From contig OU342806.1 of NCBI GenBank assembly GCA_910591455.2, forward strand, positions 10,299,926-10,363,925: a stretch of DNA of 64,000 nucleotides, given 5' to 3'. Of the stretch, positions 11,661 to 24,404 are shown in pieces. How positions within the stretch are numbered: the first letter of the stretch is position 1; each line of letters opens with the position of its first letter. The notes under the pieces are model-generated. The model made no database searches, was not told the origin of the DNA, and saw only the letters and a list, made by a program, of their open reading frames with translations. Made by a program: the position numbers and the translations under genes. The stretch comes from Pholis gunnellus (taxonomy: Eukaryota; Chordata; Actinopteri; Perciformes; Pholidae).

Positions 11661-11728
11661 TTTTTTCCCTCCCTTCCTCCCCTCCTTCTCCATTTTTTCT
11701 CTGCTTCCTCTGTCTCTCTTTCTCCCAG
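11661..11728 (+). other. long pyrimidine tract ending in CAG
   Basis: Nearly 65 bases of almost unbroken C/T end in tctcccag, the form of a very strong 3' splice site on the plus strand. The sequence after it (11729-11890) is unique and contains gcccgaccattgttatg. No donor or coding frame confirms an exon, so it may simply be low-complexity sequence. Confidence 0.35.
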
Positions 11729-12952
11729 CATTATTTTACTGCTGCATCACCCCAGATAGAGATCTACCGTCTGCGCTGCGTTCAAGACTAATCAGCCCGA
11801 CCATTGTTATGTTGTTAATATTAAAACGACCCTGTGCCAAGAAAATGACAGGCATAATCACAGGGCCTGAGAAACGGCAGCGACAAACACAGCCCGGATG
11901 ACTACAAATACAACCATAAACACATGCTGATAAACACAACACAGACTGTTTTCAGTCAGCGATCTGGGGAGTGGTAGAGGCAGACCTATTTAACCGCGGT
12001 TTCTCAAAAAAAACAAAATCAAATTTGAGTATTTATTTGTTGCCGCTGCTCGTGTCGAGGAAATGTCACCTCGCGCGGCTGCTGTTGTCATGGCGTCCTC
12101 ACCTCGTTAGAATTCGTACGGGCCGCTCTTTGTGTTGCTGAGAGCATCCTGTGAACGCTGCAAATGGAGCTAAAGCAACCGTACAAGTCTCACCGGGGAA
12201 CATTACAAATATAACGAGAGGTTACCAGTTCTGGGGCCGGATGGACATGCACTGCCTGACATGCTTGATAAACATGCAAATCTTGCACACGGTGTATTGG
12301 ATGCAGCTGGCTATTCCCAACATGTCAATTACATGAATGAAAATGTTCACCCTCCTGACTTTTTACCCTTCCCCGACCTGCTTTTTGCATCACGATTGCA
12401 ATGTTTTCTTTATCACAGCGAAAGCCAATGTTGTTTTGGGACAAACGGCTCTGCCTGCTGAGGTGAAACGAACACTTCTGACAAGATTTTGGGTGAAGTG
12501 AGGACGTTTTTTGCTCTGCCTTGCTCTGTTTGGGATTTTGGTACAAGCCCTCAAAAACATTCAGCGAAGATGGTAAGCAGCAAGCAGAAACAGCGGTTTT
12601 CTCCCCTTGCATCCTATCTCTCCCTCCCTCCATTTCCCACTTTTATGCTTCTGTTGGAAATTAGCTGGAAGACAAAGAAGCCATGCGTTGCGACACGGCA
12701 TGCTTACTGTACCGGTGGGGTTGGGATTTCCGGTGCACGACCTTCCAGGCATGGCTACACAGGTAATTAAAACTCATTTGGATTCTTTCTACATCTCTGC
12801 TGACAGGGCTGTTAGGGGCGAGACTTTAGGGGAGAGAGGTAGCTTGGCACGTCTTTATGGGGTGCACGGCCAATGTGACTCCAACTGAGCATGTGTGGGA
12901 GAGAAAGAGGGAAGGAAGTGAGAAAGAATATGGATGTTCAATGAGGTGTTTC
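11729..12952. other. unique block with candidate regulatory elements
   Basis: 11780-11880 (actaatcagcccgacc, attaaaacgaccctgtgc) and 12150-12345 look like candidate conserved non-coding segments. The latter carries a perfect POU octamer ATGCAAAT at 12274-12281. Open frames of 60-102 codons on both strands between 12325 and 12890 overlap each other and show no domain. From 12890 the sequence grades into purine/GT-rich repeats. Confidence 0.35.
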
Positions 12953-12988
12953 TGTGTGTGTGTGTGTGTGTGTGGGGGTGTGTGGGGG

Positions 12989-13019
<31 letters not shown>
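12953..13019 (+). repeat. GT array joined to a 30-G homopolymer
   Basis: About eleven GT units, then tgggggtgtgtgggggc, then thirty consecutive G residues at 12990-13019, the longest homopolymer in the window. It has strong G-quadruplex potential. The true length of such a run is hard to sequence, so this point may be an assembly weak spot. Confidence 0.95.
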
Positions 13020-13020
<1 letters not shown>

Positions 13021-13330
13021 GAATAGAGTAGTCAGGAGAGTTTAGGGGGCAGTGTGTTTAAGCTGAGATAGGCAGCAGCCTGTACAGGAGGCTTTGTGAC
13101 CCACATTGAGGAGGGGAAGGGGCGATAAACAGAGAAAAGGAGTAAGAGACAGGGCAAGCAGGGGAGAGAGGGGAAGGCAGGGTCGGGGAATGAGAAGCAG
13201 AGAAAGGAGTATGTGATAAAGAGGTGAGAGATAGAGGTGGAAGAAAGAATGAAATACAGGAGGAGGGAGGGGAGGGAGAGGAGAAATCCTAAAGAAAGAA
13301 AAAGGAAACGGGCGAAAAAAAAAAAGAGTT
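13020..13330 (+). repeat. ~300-bp purine-rich tract
   Basis: Plus strand is dominated by G and A (gaggaggggaaggggcg ... agggaggggagggagagg ... gaaagaaaaaggaaacg), ending in an A-run near 13316-13324. It lies directly 3' of the G30 run. Mirror-like purine tracts of this length can form triplex (H-DNA). No coding content: the opposite-strand open frame is Phe/Leu/Ser low complexity. Confidence 0.75.
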
Positions 13331-13495
13331 GGGTTTCAAATCCAGCGCTCCCGAAAGTGGCATGCCAGATGACCTTGGGCATGTCACGCTGCCATCTGTT
13401 CCCTCTGTCTGGCCTGTCAACATACCTCTAACTCCAGTTAAAACATGACATTCCAGCTTCCTTACACACCGAGGGGCAGCCCGTCGTCACCCCGA
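13331..13495. other. unique spacer, weak SINE-like resemblance
   Basis: The stretch gggtttcaaatccagc followed by gatgaccttgggcatgtcac vaguely recalls a tRNA-type B box with a SINE core. No A box, poly-A tail or flanking duplication was found, so I do not call a SINE. Confidence 0.25.
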
Positions 13496-13605
13496 GCGAG
13501 CGAGATAGAGAGACAAGGGCAGAAAGGGAGCGACGGAGGAATCGTGAGACGGAAGGGAGGGGAGAGCGAGAGATACAGTACGGGCAAGAAAGGGAGTGAC
13601 CTTTT
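13496..13605 (+). repeat. second purine-rich tract
   Basis: G/A-rich low complexity (gagcgagcgagatagagag ... ggaagggaggggagagcg), separated from the first purine tract by about 165 bp of mixed sequence. Confidence 0.7.
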
Positions 13606-16171
13606 CTCCAACAGCCCATCTTTATGAGCTGATATTGTTATCAATGTATTACTCCCTGGATGGCCACTAGAGCTACAATAACGCCATTGAACAGACAGTC
13701 CATCATCATAGGACAAAGAGGGGCGCTAACTCTGACATCCTATGGGGCATTGGGTTGCAACTGATTGCACTCGTAAATGAGCATGGCTCTCATAAAATCA
13801 TGTGGTAACTGCTTAGCGGTGCACAGGGTGATGGCTTTTGTTATCAACAGCTCGAGTGCCACGCAGGCTGCCTGTTTGTAGTCGCGTCCGGGTGGCCGGG
13901 TCGTGTTTTCAGATGTGAAGTTAATCATGCATCCATTGAAATGTGTTATTGCAGCACAGATGATGGGACGAAGAGGGAGGCACTTAAATTGTATTTTTTT
14001 TTTTTACCCAACTTTCTTTTTTTTGTTTTTGCATTTATTTCAATGTTTGTTTTGATATGAGATTTTTCCCGAGCAATACTCATTTTATTAGTTTCTCTCT
14101 CTTCTGAGGGATTAGTATTTCTTTTGTTTTGTAAGTGGGCTGTGCTGTGTGCTTGAATTGAGATTAGTTCTGGCATTTGGAAAGGACAGATCTCTGATGG
14201 GTTTCGATCTCAGCAGGGCAGCGGACCAGGTTACTATCCCTGGACACATGTTTATCACTCTTTATACTTGCCAATAAATACTCCTTCATTGGTAATGACA
14301 TGGGATGGGTGTGGATAAAACCTTACGGTTGCCTCCAGAACATGAAACGCTCTGCAGCTAATTTAGAAAAATATCAAAAATAAATATCAATGAATATCAT
14401 GGGAGACTCCAGGACTCTAATGGTTCTGCTCTGCCCTTGGATATCTTTTCTTGCATACAAATGAACAACTCCTATCCCCTACAGCTTGAGAGTGGTTCAT
14501 GTTGATTGATCAAATATTGATCGAGTTGTCGCGGGCCAATGAATGCCGCATAGCATTCCTATTTTAAGATATTAAAAACCGGCACCAATCGTTTTTTTTC
14601 AGTTCATAGTACTTATCACTGCAGGGCCACAAATTATTAGTCCGTTTTGATGAGCCAATATTGGCCAATTTCCCATGCCCTTAAGCAGACCTTTTGGGGC
14701 TGTGCAATGACAGACAGAGTCATATTTACCAAGAGATGGAGGGTTTTAGGTTTTCATGGCGGTTAATCATCGCGGTGATCTACGGATATGTGTGCCAAGC
14801 CGGAAGCTCCTCTACCCCAAATTCATTTTGAATTTGTCAAGAGACAGAGGATCTCAGGGATCAAGCTACTTAATGTATTGATGGTATTAGTCCTGAGTCT
14901 GTGTGATTAAGCCTCTCACAGCGGCGACGGCTGGTTTTGGGTGAGCAGCACTGGCCCAATAACTTCACACAGGTGTTTTTTTTTTGGGGGGGTGGATGAA
15001 GGGGATGTTTTCAAAGCAACCTGCTAAATGACCACACTGCTATGAATATGGAGTATAAACCCTTCTTTGGGGATTCAAAAGCAAACCAGAGGGAGGAAGT
15101 GAGCAGAGAAGAGACAGAGAGAAGCCTGGTATTTGGGTCAAGAAAAAACCTTTCTGAAAAAAAAAAAAAAAAGAAGCAAAAAGATCAGTAAAATAATCCC
15201 TTCTACCGCAAGCTACTTAAATCATTATTGAGCTCTTTTTCAGGGGGAACGTTTTACTTCCACCCTTAATGTATTCACTTTCAGTTTCCTAGCAAAGCAT
15301 CCCTGTTCACTTATTGCTGCCAAGTGAGGCGATGTGCTGACGTTAGAGAACAACCGAGAGAAAAGCGTCGTGGGACAGTGCCAATAACCAGAAAGATAAT
15401 GACACCTGTGAGGAAATTCCCCACCAATTATGAATGGAATATTTACATTTTAGGTTGAAGGCTGAAAACTACAACCTCTGTAGCTTTCACATTTCCCCTC
15501 ACATAACCCCCCATGCCCTGCCAAACTACAGCATACTTTCCTCGCAGTCCTGACACTCGGGGGATTAGGGGAGGTAATTCTACAAAGGCCATTTCTTGCG
15601 CTCTCCTCCTCATCCTTCAGTGACTGATACGTAAGGGAAGTGGGACCTTGACCCACTCCTGACTTAGGGAAATTGCTGTGACCTCTCTACGCTTTTGGGA
15701 GGAAGCCAGACCTGGTACATATGCGCGCCGGGGTGTTGTGGCTGCCTCTTCTGACCCCAAAGACCTTTAGCTGGCTGGCCGACCCCGTCGGCCCTTTATT
15801 CACAAACAGACACATGCACACGCAGCTCCTGCTGGATGGATTGGGTTACCCCTTAGAAACGATGGCTGCCTCTGTTTTGCATCCTCTCCCCGTTTTCATC
15901 GTGGGAGCCGAAGGAATGCCCCAGTCATTAACACCAGCAGCCATGCCTGTACCGGCAGCTAAAAGGTCTGCATTCATGAGCGTCATCCTGGAAACCAGAT
16001 GTGCTTGTACTGTGAGAATGTGTGTGTATTTGTGTGCATGTGTTTATGCAGTGGCTGGAGTGAAATTCCAAGTGTTTAGGAGCAGCAGATCAGGCCATGT
16101 GTGTGCCTGAGCCCCCAGGGCCTGAGTGGTGCACAGGTCACCTAAGAAAAAGTGGAGGTGGGGTGGGAGGG
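13606..16171. other. unique block, several regulatory-looking parts
   Basis: Non-repetitive apart from A/T runs at 14000-14012 and 15157-15172. 14490-14700 contains gattgatcaaatattgatcg and gccaatgaatgccgcatag. 14860-14960 and 15230-15420 are likewise compact unique sequence, candidates for conserved non-coding elements. The 129-codon open frame at 15721-16110 has no domain and ends in GT-rich sequence. No gene is supported. Confidence 0.35.
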
Positions 16172-18419
<2,248 letters not shown>

Positions 18420-19000
18420 TGTTATCCAACATCTAAATGGCCATTAGCTGCACTAACCCAATTAACGGAACAAGATCTAACACAGCCTTCCATTGTCCTT
18501 CCATCACAGGAAACAGTAGAGGTTTGCTGCATTCTGATCAAATGTACTGTATGGTGATTAATGACTGCGCTCCCACTATGTTGACAGGCTGTAACAGCTC
18601 TAAAAGTCAGCCCCACATTGGCGCTACACATATTTGTCTGTATAACTGACACTTGAATGAATAAATTGGGCAATAGCTCCATCACCAACCCGACTACCTA
18701 TACCCAAATCCTTTTTTTTCCAAATGAACAATAGGAGTGAGATGCTGTCAGGCCCATGTTCCCTCCCTGACATGCCACATCTGTGCATCGGGGATAATGA
18801 CCAGGCTAAAAATATTAGAAACCTAGCAGCAAATTGCTTAAAGGTCGTTTTAATTATACGGATGGGCTGTCGAGCAGTCACGCTTGACAGAAAATAGAAA
18901 CAAATGATGTAATGGCTGAATGAGGGAGTACCATCGCCCGTAGCTCGGTTCAAACCACCACAGGGAGCTCTTGTGCGAGATGATAAAGTTTCGAAAATAT
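18420..19000. promoter_or_regulatory. candidate conserved non-coding element
   Basis: About 580 bp of repeat-free, GC-balanced sequence with several homeodomain-like cores (ccaattaac, ggtgattaatgac, gttttaattatac) and open frames on both strands (88 and 145 codons minus, 70 plus) that carry no domain. Repeat-free stretches with long uninterrupted complexity in fish gene deserts are often enhancers. Conservation cannot be assessed here, so this is inference. Confidence 0.3.
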
Positions 19001-20224
19001 ATGAGAAATATTTTCTCTCAAAAAATTCTGACCTACATCCATGTGCGAGTTTTTTTCTCACACTTGCTCTGGGAAAAAAAAAATAAAATAGAAAAGGCCA
19101 AAACTTCTGACAGAGTCGTTAAAATCTGAGGCAAGTGGGTGAAATGGATTAAATGCACAGCGGGAAAGAATGTCCATGTATGTGGGTCATTTTCTTGGCC
19201 TCAAAACATGTTTTATTTACAGTTCTCTCTACTCAAAAACATTTGTGCGCTGCAGCCATAATGCTGTGTGAGACATTTCTTCCCCCACCAACGAGAGAAC
19301 ACGAGCTTATGAACATGCCTTAGAAGCTTACATACATTAGCGAAAGAAACACACTAGTCATGGCATGCATTTGTTTTTCAAAGATTAAAACGTGTTGCGG
19401 TACAGTAAATCCTAATAAGAAAATGAAACCCTGGCTGAAAATAAAAAGGAGAAGAGCAGGGACCAGAGCAACACAGCAAGGCTGAGAGAAACAGATGAAC
19501 AGAAAGAACAGGAGGAAGAGAGAAAGAGAGAGAAAAACTATCTCTGCCCGTGAGGTGTATTTAAATGATCCCCATTTGAAAAAAAAGAAAAGTTTGAAGC
19601 ACTTATCAAGCCATAAATCTCTGGCCCAGGAATTAAAAAAAGTAAAAAAGAAATAACAAACACCAAACGTCATGCTGCTTTGAATGTCTGCCGTCTTTCC
19701 CCCACACCGCAGGAGTTCAAAAGAATAATAACTTTGCCCTCACTCATCACCGCCCAGAGAAGCGTTAGGGCAGCTCATAATATTGTTTTTTTTTCCCCTT
19801 CTTCTTCGTTTTTTTAATTAGTAACTCTTATCAGATCATTAGGGACTGCAAAAATCAGCATAGCTGTAGTGCAACTGTGAACCAGACTAGTGATTCAAGT
19901 GACGGCGGTGTCGTAGTTCGAAAACTCACATCTGTCTGATGACACTTTCTGCCATCTCTGGTAGACTACGTGCTGTGACCAGAAGGCTAAAGGGATGTTA
20001 ATAGAGAAACATTGCGTGGGATGGGGAAAAAAATGTGAGAGAGTGCACGAACTTATTCAGGATCAATATGTAGTATTTTTAAATATAAGTGTTTCGGTGC
20101 AGGAGGAAAAAGCTTGAAAACACAGGCTGATACTCGGGGTGAAACGGTAGATACCTCTGCCCGAGCTGGATGCAATAAATCTCGCATCCTTAGAAGTACT
20201 ACGTAAAAAATGACCAGAAGTCTA
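19001..20224. other. unique block with G/A and T-rich patches
   Basis: Contains A-rich stretches near 19070 and a purine-rich patch at 19440-19540. The 117-codon minus-strand open frame at 19320-19673 is Phe/Leu/Ser low complexity. No gene is supported. Confidence 0.4.
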
Positions 20225-20385
20225 AAAAAAAAAAGAGAGGGAGAGTCCAGCTACAGAAGGTGGAGAGACAGTGAGAGCGATAGTCGGAGGAGAGGATGGA
20301 GGGTGGATAGTGGTGAAGCGGTGGAGTGGTACTGTAAGGCCACTGATGGAGAACAGATGGAAGGAGCAGGGGGTTGAGATTAGTG
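20225..20385 (+). repeat. purine-rich low-complexity tract
   Basis: An A-run followed by gagagggagagtcc ... ggaggagaggatggaggg. Mostly G/A on the plus strand with no internal periodicity. Confidence 0.6.
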
Positions 20386-21322
20386 CTACATGGGGACCGG
20401 GCCTCTGCAGTGCTTAGTGTCTAGTGGTGGTTGGCCCTTAGGCGGCGTCCTCACCACTCATTTCTCTCCCATGGTACCACCGTCACTGGCCAGAGAATCC
20501 CAGCATGCCTGCCTGGTCCTCCTTGCACTCAGCGCTGTGCAACACCGAATCCATTTCTCGACATTCTCGTTCTGGCATACACAAGGCGTCCCATTGGCAC
20601 GAAAGTGTCCCTGAAGGAATTACACAGTTGGTCTCATCGTTTTAAATCTCCTCCATGCTGGATGAGTGCGGAATTTACTCGGAGATTGTATTTATTATGA
20701 TGCTGCGCGTTTGTCACATTATTACCACAGATATTGCCTTTGTTTTGCATTTTTATGTATCTATTTATTTTATTATTACTAGGATTTTTTTTTTTTCTTC
20801 CACATCCGATTCCAGCGCTGAACCCCCTGGCAGCCTCAATTCAACCATCACTCAGCGCAGAACAATTTCAGCCACAGCCTCAGCCGGCCGAATTAGGGTA
20901 ACTTGAGCTGCTCCAGATTGTAATCAAAGCAAAAATAATGAGTGCAGGACAAAGACCGGCGCTATTACTCTAGCTGGCTTAACATTTCTCTCCCTTAGGT
21001 TTTTTTTTTTTTTTATATGCTTTCTCTCTCGCTCTGTCTCCTTTTCCGCCCACAAAGTCCAGAGAAACACAAACAAACAGCAGAACAGAGGAGATAAAAA
21101 GGAAGGAGGATGGAGCAAGCAAGGCTGGTAGCGAAAGAATGAGCCAGAAACAGAGTAAGGACTAAACAGAGAGAGGTAGCGAGTGGGGCAGCGGGCCTGT
21201 ACTGGTCTCCACAGCCGGGGACTTGCAAATGAACTAATCACCTGAGGGGATTCTTCTCAGCTTACTTAAACAACCAGTAAGTTTAAACACACATGCTTCA
21301 CAGCCATCGCAGTGTAGGTCTG
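20386..21322. other. unique block, candidate regulatory
   Basis: 20390-20700 is GC-balanced and repeat-free (gcagtgcttagtgtctag ... ccattggcacgaaag). Overlapping open frames (74 and 89 codons) show no domain. T-runs occur at 20787-20797 and 21001-21014, and 21050-21190 is purine-rich. Confidence 0.35.
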
Positions 21323-21347
21323 CGTGTGTGTGTGTGTGTGTGTGTGT
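21323..21347 (+). repeat. (GT)n microsatellite
   Basis: Pure GT array of about 25 bp. Confidence 0.95.
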
Positions 21348-23238
21348 CCGTGTGGGTATGTGAGCATTTGTGACCTGCTGCCCAACTGACTGAGGCAAGC
21401 AGCAGGCCGTCACAATAAGAAGGCATCTGTTCCAGCAAATCCTGGCATAGGCAGAGACAGTTAGATGAACTGGGAGGGAAGCCGGAGCCTGGGATGAGAT
21501 CAGTGTACGGTGGTCCCCATTTGAGGTTTTCAGATTGTTTTTCTTTGCAATAATACAGGGAAACTAAATGATATGTGACTGCAATTTGTTAAGAAAACAT
21601 GGGGCCTGCTGCAAATTAGGCATGCTGCAGTACTTCCACCTCTTTTGCCATGTGAATATAAGTGGTGTGGGGATGTGACAAGGAGACAGATAAGGAAAAC
21701 ATCTTTTGTTTTGTTTTGTGCTCGCCTTTGATTTTTGCTCCTCAAAATTTTGGAGACGTCACCGATTTTAAATGTCTTTCAAAAAGTCCCTCCTCCTTTG
21801 TGCTATTAGCTGCACCAACAGATGTGCAGAAGTAATTGACACACTAAAAAAGAAACAATATACCTAAAATCAGCCAACAGTGTTGCCACTGGAGTCCTAT
21901 CATATATAGAAAAATCAAACGCCACCTACCAATTCTGCCATCTTTTCTGCATTGTAGTATTTTGTACAAAAGATGGCCAAACATTCCATCTGAATTATTC
22001 CACTCCCACTATCCAGCACTCTTCTCTCAGAGCTACCTTCTGACAATACCGCGAGGCAGGCACAGAGCTTGCTGCACAACCAACATATAAGGAATTCTGT
22101 AAATTTCACACCCCGCTGCCTGCCAGAAAAAACCTGGGCCCAGATTCTGTGTTTTTGGCCTCTTGAGTCTCATTCCAATCTTCCCCCCGCCTGCCACCGG
22201 CAGAGGACCCTGTCCCTGCTGCATCCCCGTTTAGACGCAGCTCCCAGAAAACATCTTGAGGTCACCGACTATGGGGTCCCTTCATACAAGACGAAACAAG
22301 CTCAGGTCTGTGGCACTGTGCAATCTGCATTATGCTCAGAGAAACCACGAGGAAACCAATTATAGGACATGACTAAAAGAGAAAATGGCAGTAAAAAAAA
22401 ACACACACACAATCAAAGCAATGTGGAATCTAGAGCCAATGTGAGGAAATATTCCTCTCTTCTTCTGTCAGAAAATGACACGTGTTATCATATCGTATAT
22501 GTTGAGGCCAGATAGATTGGGACTGGCTTTTATACAAGATCTATTATTGCACGGGGGCCTTATCAAAGAGAATCCAGTATTCACATATACGTAGTGGGTC
22601 CCTGATGAGTTGTCATCTGCTGGACTGACAAGCTGCATTTTTTTCCTTTTGGTTTCCGTCTCCTGTGATGACATCGCTCCAACAGAGAAATAATGAAACT
22701 GTTTTCGCCAAGAGAAACACACGACCTCCCCTTTAATTCTATCTGGCCGGCATTTACTTGAGAGATGAGCTGCAGGCTGCTGACACTATCAGGGATTGTT
22801 ATGCATTTTGATGCTCCAATGCCTAGAGGGGCAGAGGAAATGTATTGATGGGAAATAGAGGTCCTGAGTCAAGCAATTTATAGGTCCTTCTCTTTCCCAT
22901 ATGGGAAACAAAAGTTAAGTGAATCTCAATAAGCACAGTGGTGTACACAGTTTCCAGCTGGGGCCCTGCTGCACGCTTCTGTGAGGAGTCTTTACAAGTG
23001 CCTATGTTGGGTACGTAGAATATATATTTACTGCACTAAATGTAATGAAAAATGCATAAAACAGCAACCTAATTTGTTTTGGGATTTAATGCAATTGTGT
23101 GCAATTAAAGGGGTAAATAAAAAAGGTTTTAAAATAATTAACGTGTCAATGCTGTGTGAGGAAAAAAATAACAAGAAAGGGACATACGAGGGAAAAAAAT
23201 AGATTTGCAGCTCTTATACCATAAGGGTGTGTGCATTT
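21348..23238. other. unique block
   Basis: Repeat-free apart from a short CA stretch near 22400. The segment 22735-22900 (ggccggcatttacttgag ... tgttatgcattttgatg) is a candidate non-coding element. The 98-codon open frame at 22069-22365 shows no domain. No gene is supported. Confidence 0.4.
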
Positions 23239-23257
23239 GTGTGTGTGTGTGTGTGTG
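23239..23257 (+). repeat. (GT)n microsatellite
   Basis: Short pure GT array, about 19 bp. Confidence 0.9.
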
Positions 23258-23291
23258 CAGTATATTTTTGCATCCCCTTTTTCATCTAAAA

Positions 23292-23320
23292 TTTCCTTGT
23301 GCTATTCAAGCACAAGGAAA
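23292..23320. repeat. perfect hairpin, 12-bp arms
   Basis: tttccttgtgct, a 5-nt loop (attca), then agcacaaggaaa: twelve paired bases without mismatch. It is too short for a microRNA precursor by itself. It could be a chance inverted repeat or a cruciform-prone site. Confidence 0.85.
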
Positions 23321-24389
23321 CCACTAAACATGGCATCCCACAATTGAAATGCTTCTCTATTTCCTAGTCATTGGGGAGTTAATAGCTGGGTACAGGTTAC
23401 CGTTACATGTTATGTGACATATTTATTGTGCCACTGGCTGCAAAAAAAACACACCAGTGCTTTAAACCTGGAGGGTCGCCAAGCCACGGGTACAACATTG
23501 TAAATTGTAATTATTGTTATTATTTTTACAGGCTAAAAAAGGGCAAATTCAGCTAAATCTGAGCCACTTTAAATATATTAAGACATTATATTTTATCAAT
23601 CAAAATATAAATGGAAGAAATATCTTGAATATATGATCTGTATACACACAATGAGGGACAAATGGTAATTGTTTAGTTTTTTTTGTTGGTCAATTCGTTC
23701 CTGGTTTCATTTGGATGACGGCAGCATCTTGTGAGGGCAGCCAGTGGGCTCCAATCAGGAGCTGGATTTGTTTTGCAGCATCCCAGTAATTAACTGATTG
23801 ATAATTTCTGGGTTGGTTTCCCTTAATTACGGGGCTGATTGTAAATGAACATGGTGATCCAGTGAATTGGAGGCGACCTACACAACGTGGAACACCTCTT
23901 CCAGATTTCTGCCACGTCTGGTCACCGCCCACACTCTGTTGGCTGCCTAAATGACGATGGAGAAATCTTCGCCTGCCTGGCCCCGTTTACCACACATGTA
24001 TTATCCTCTTAGAGATACAAGGCAAGCTGGAATTTATTTTGCCTTTTAAACTTTATGTATAATTATATCCTGTTAAAGGGTATAAATTGCATTTCTTTAA
24101 ATTCAGATTTAATTCATGTATTTAGTAAAATCTATATACCCGAGGTTATGCAGGCTACATAACAAATGTTTTGCAGACAGGCATTGTCATTTGTATGAAA
24201 GCACAGCGACTGAATAACAATAAGTGAAAGAAATGATTATTACTATTTTTAACTCAGTAAATCTCTGTGTAGGCACAGCCTGAGATGGAGTGACATTGTT
24301 TCAACAGGGGGAGCCACCTTGCTGTCATGGACTGGTGCTTTAACAAGACAACATGACGTTCTGTCTAACAGGTAAACGCGCAGAGCAGT
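23321..24389. other. unique AT-rich block
   Basis: AT-rich unique sequence. Open frames at 23690-23932 and 24249-24500 (both minus) have no domain, and the second runs into the following poly-G as poly-proline. Confidence 0.4.
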
Positions 24390-24404
24390 GGGGGGGGGGG
24401 GGGG
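24390..24404 (+). repeat. G15 run
   Basis: Fifteen consecutive G residues. Confidence 0.95.

Noticed and set aside
13325..13400. tRNA B-box-like gggtttcaaatcc with a MIR-like gaccttgggcatgtcac
   Set aside because: No A box, tail or duplication, and the similarity is short; kept only as a note.
14195..14220. ggtttcgatctcagc, tRNA T-loop-like
   Set aside because: No partner A box or cloverleaf upstream.
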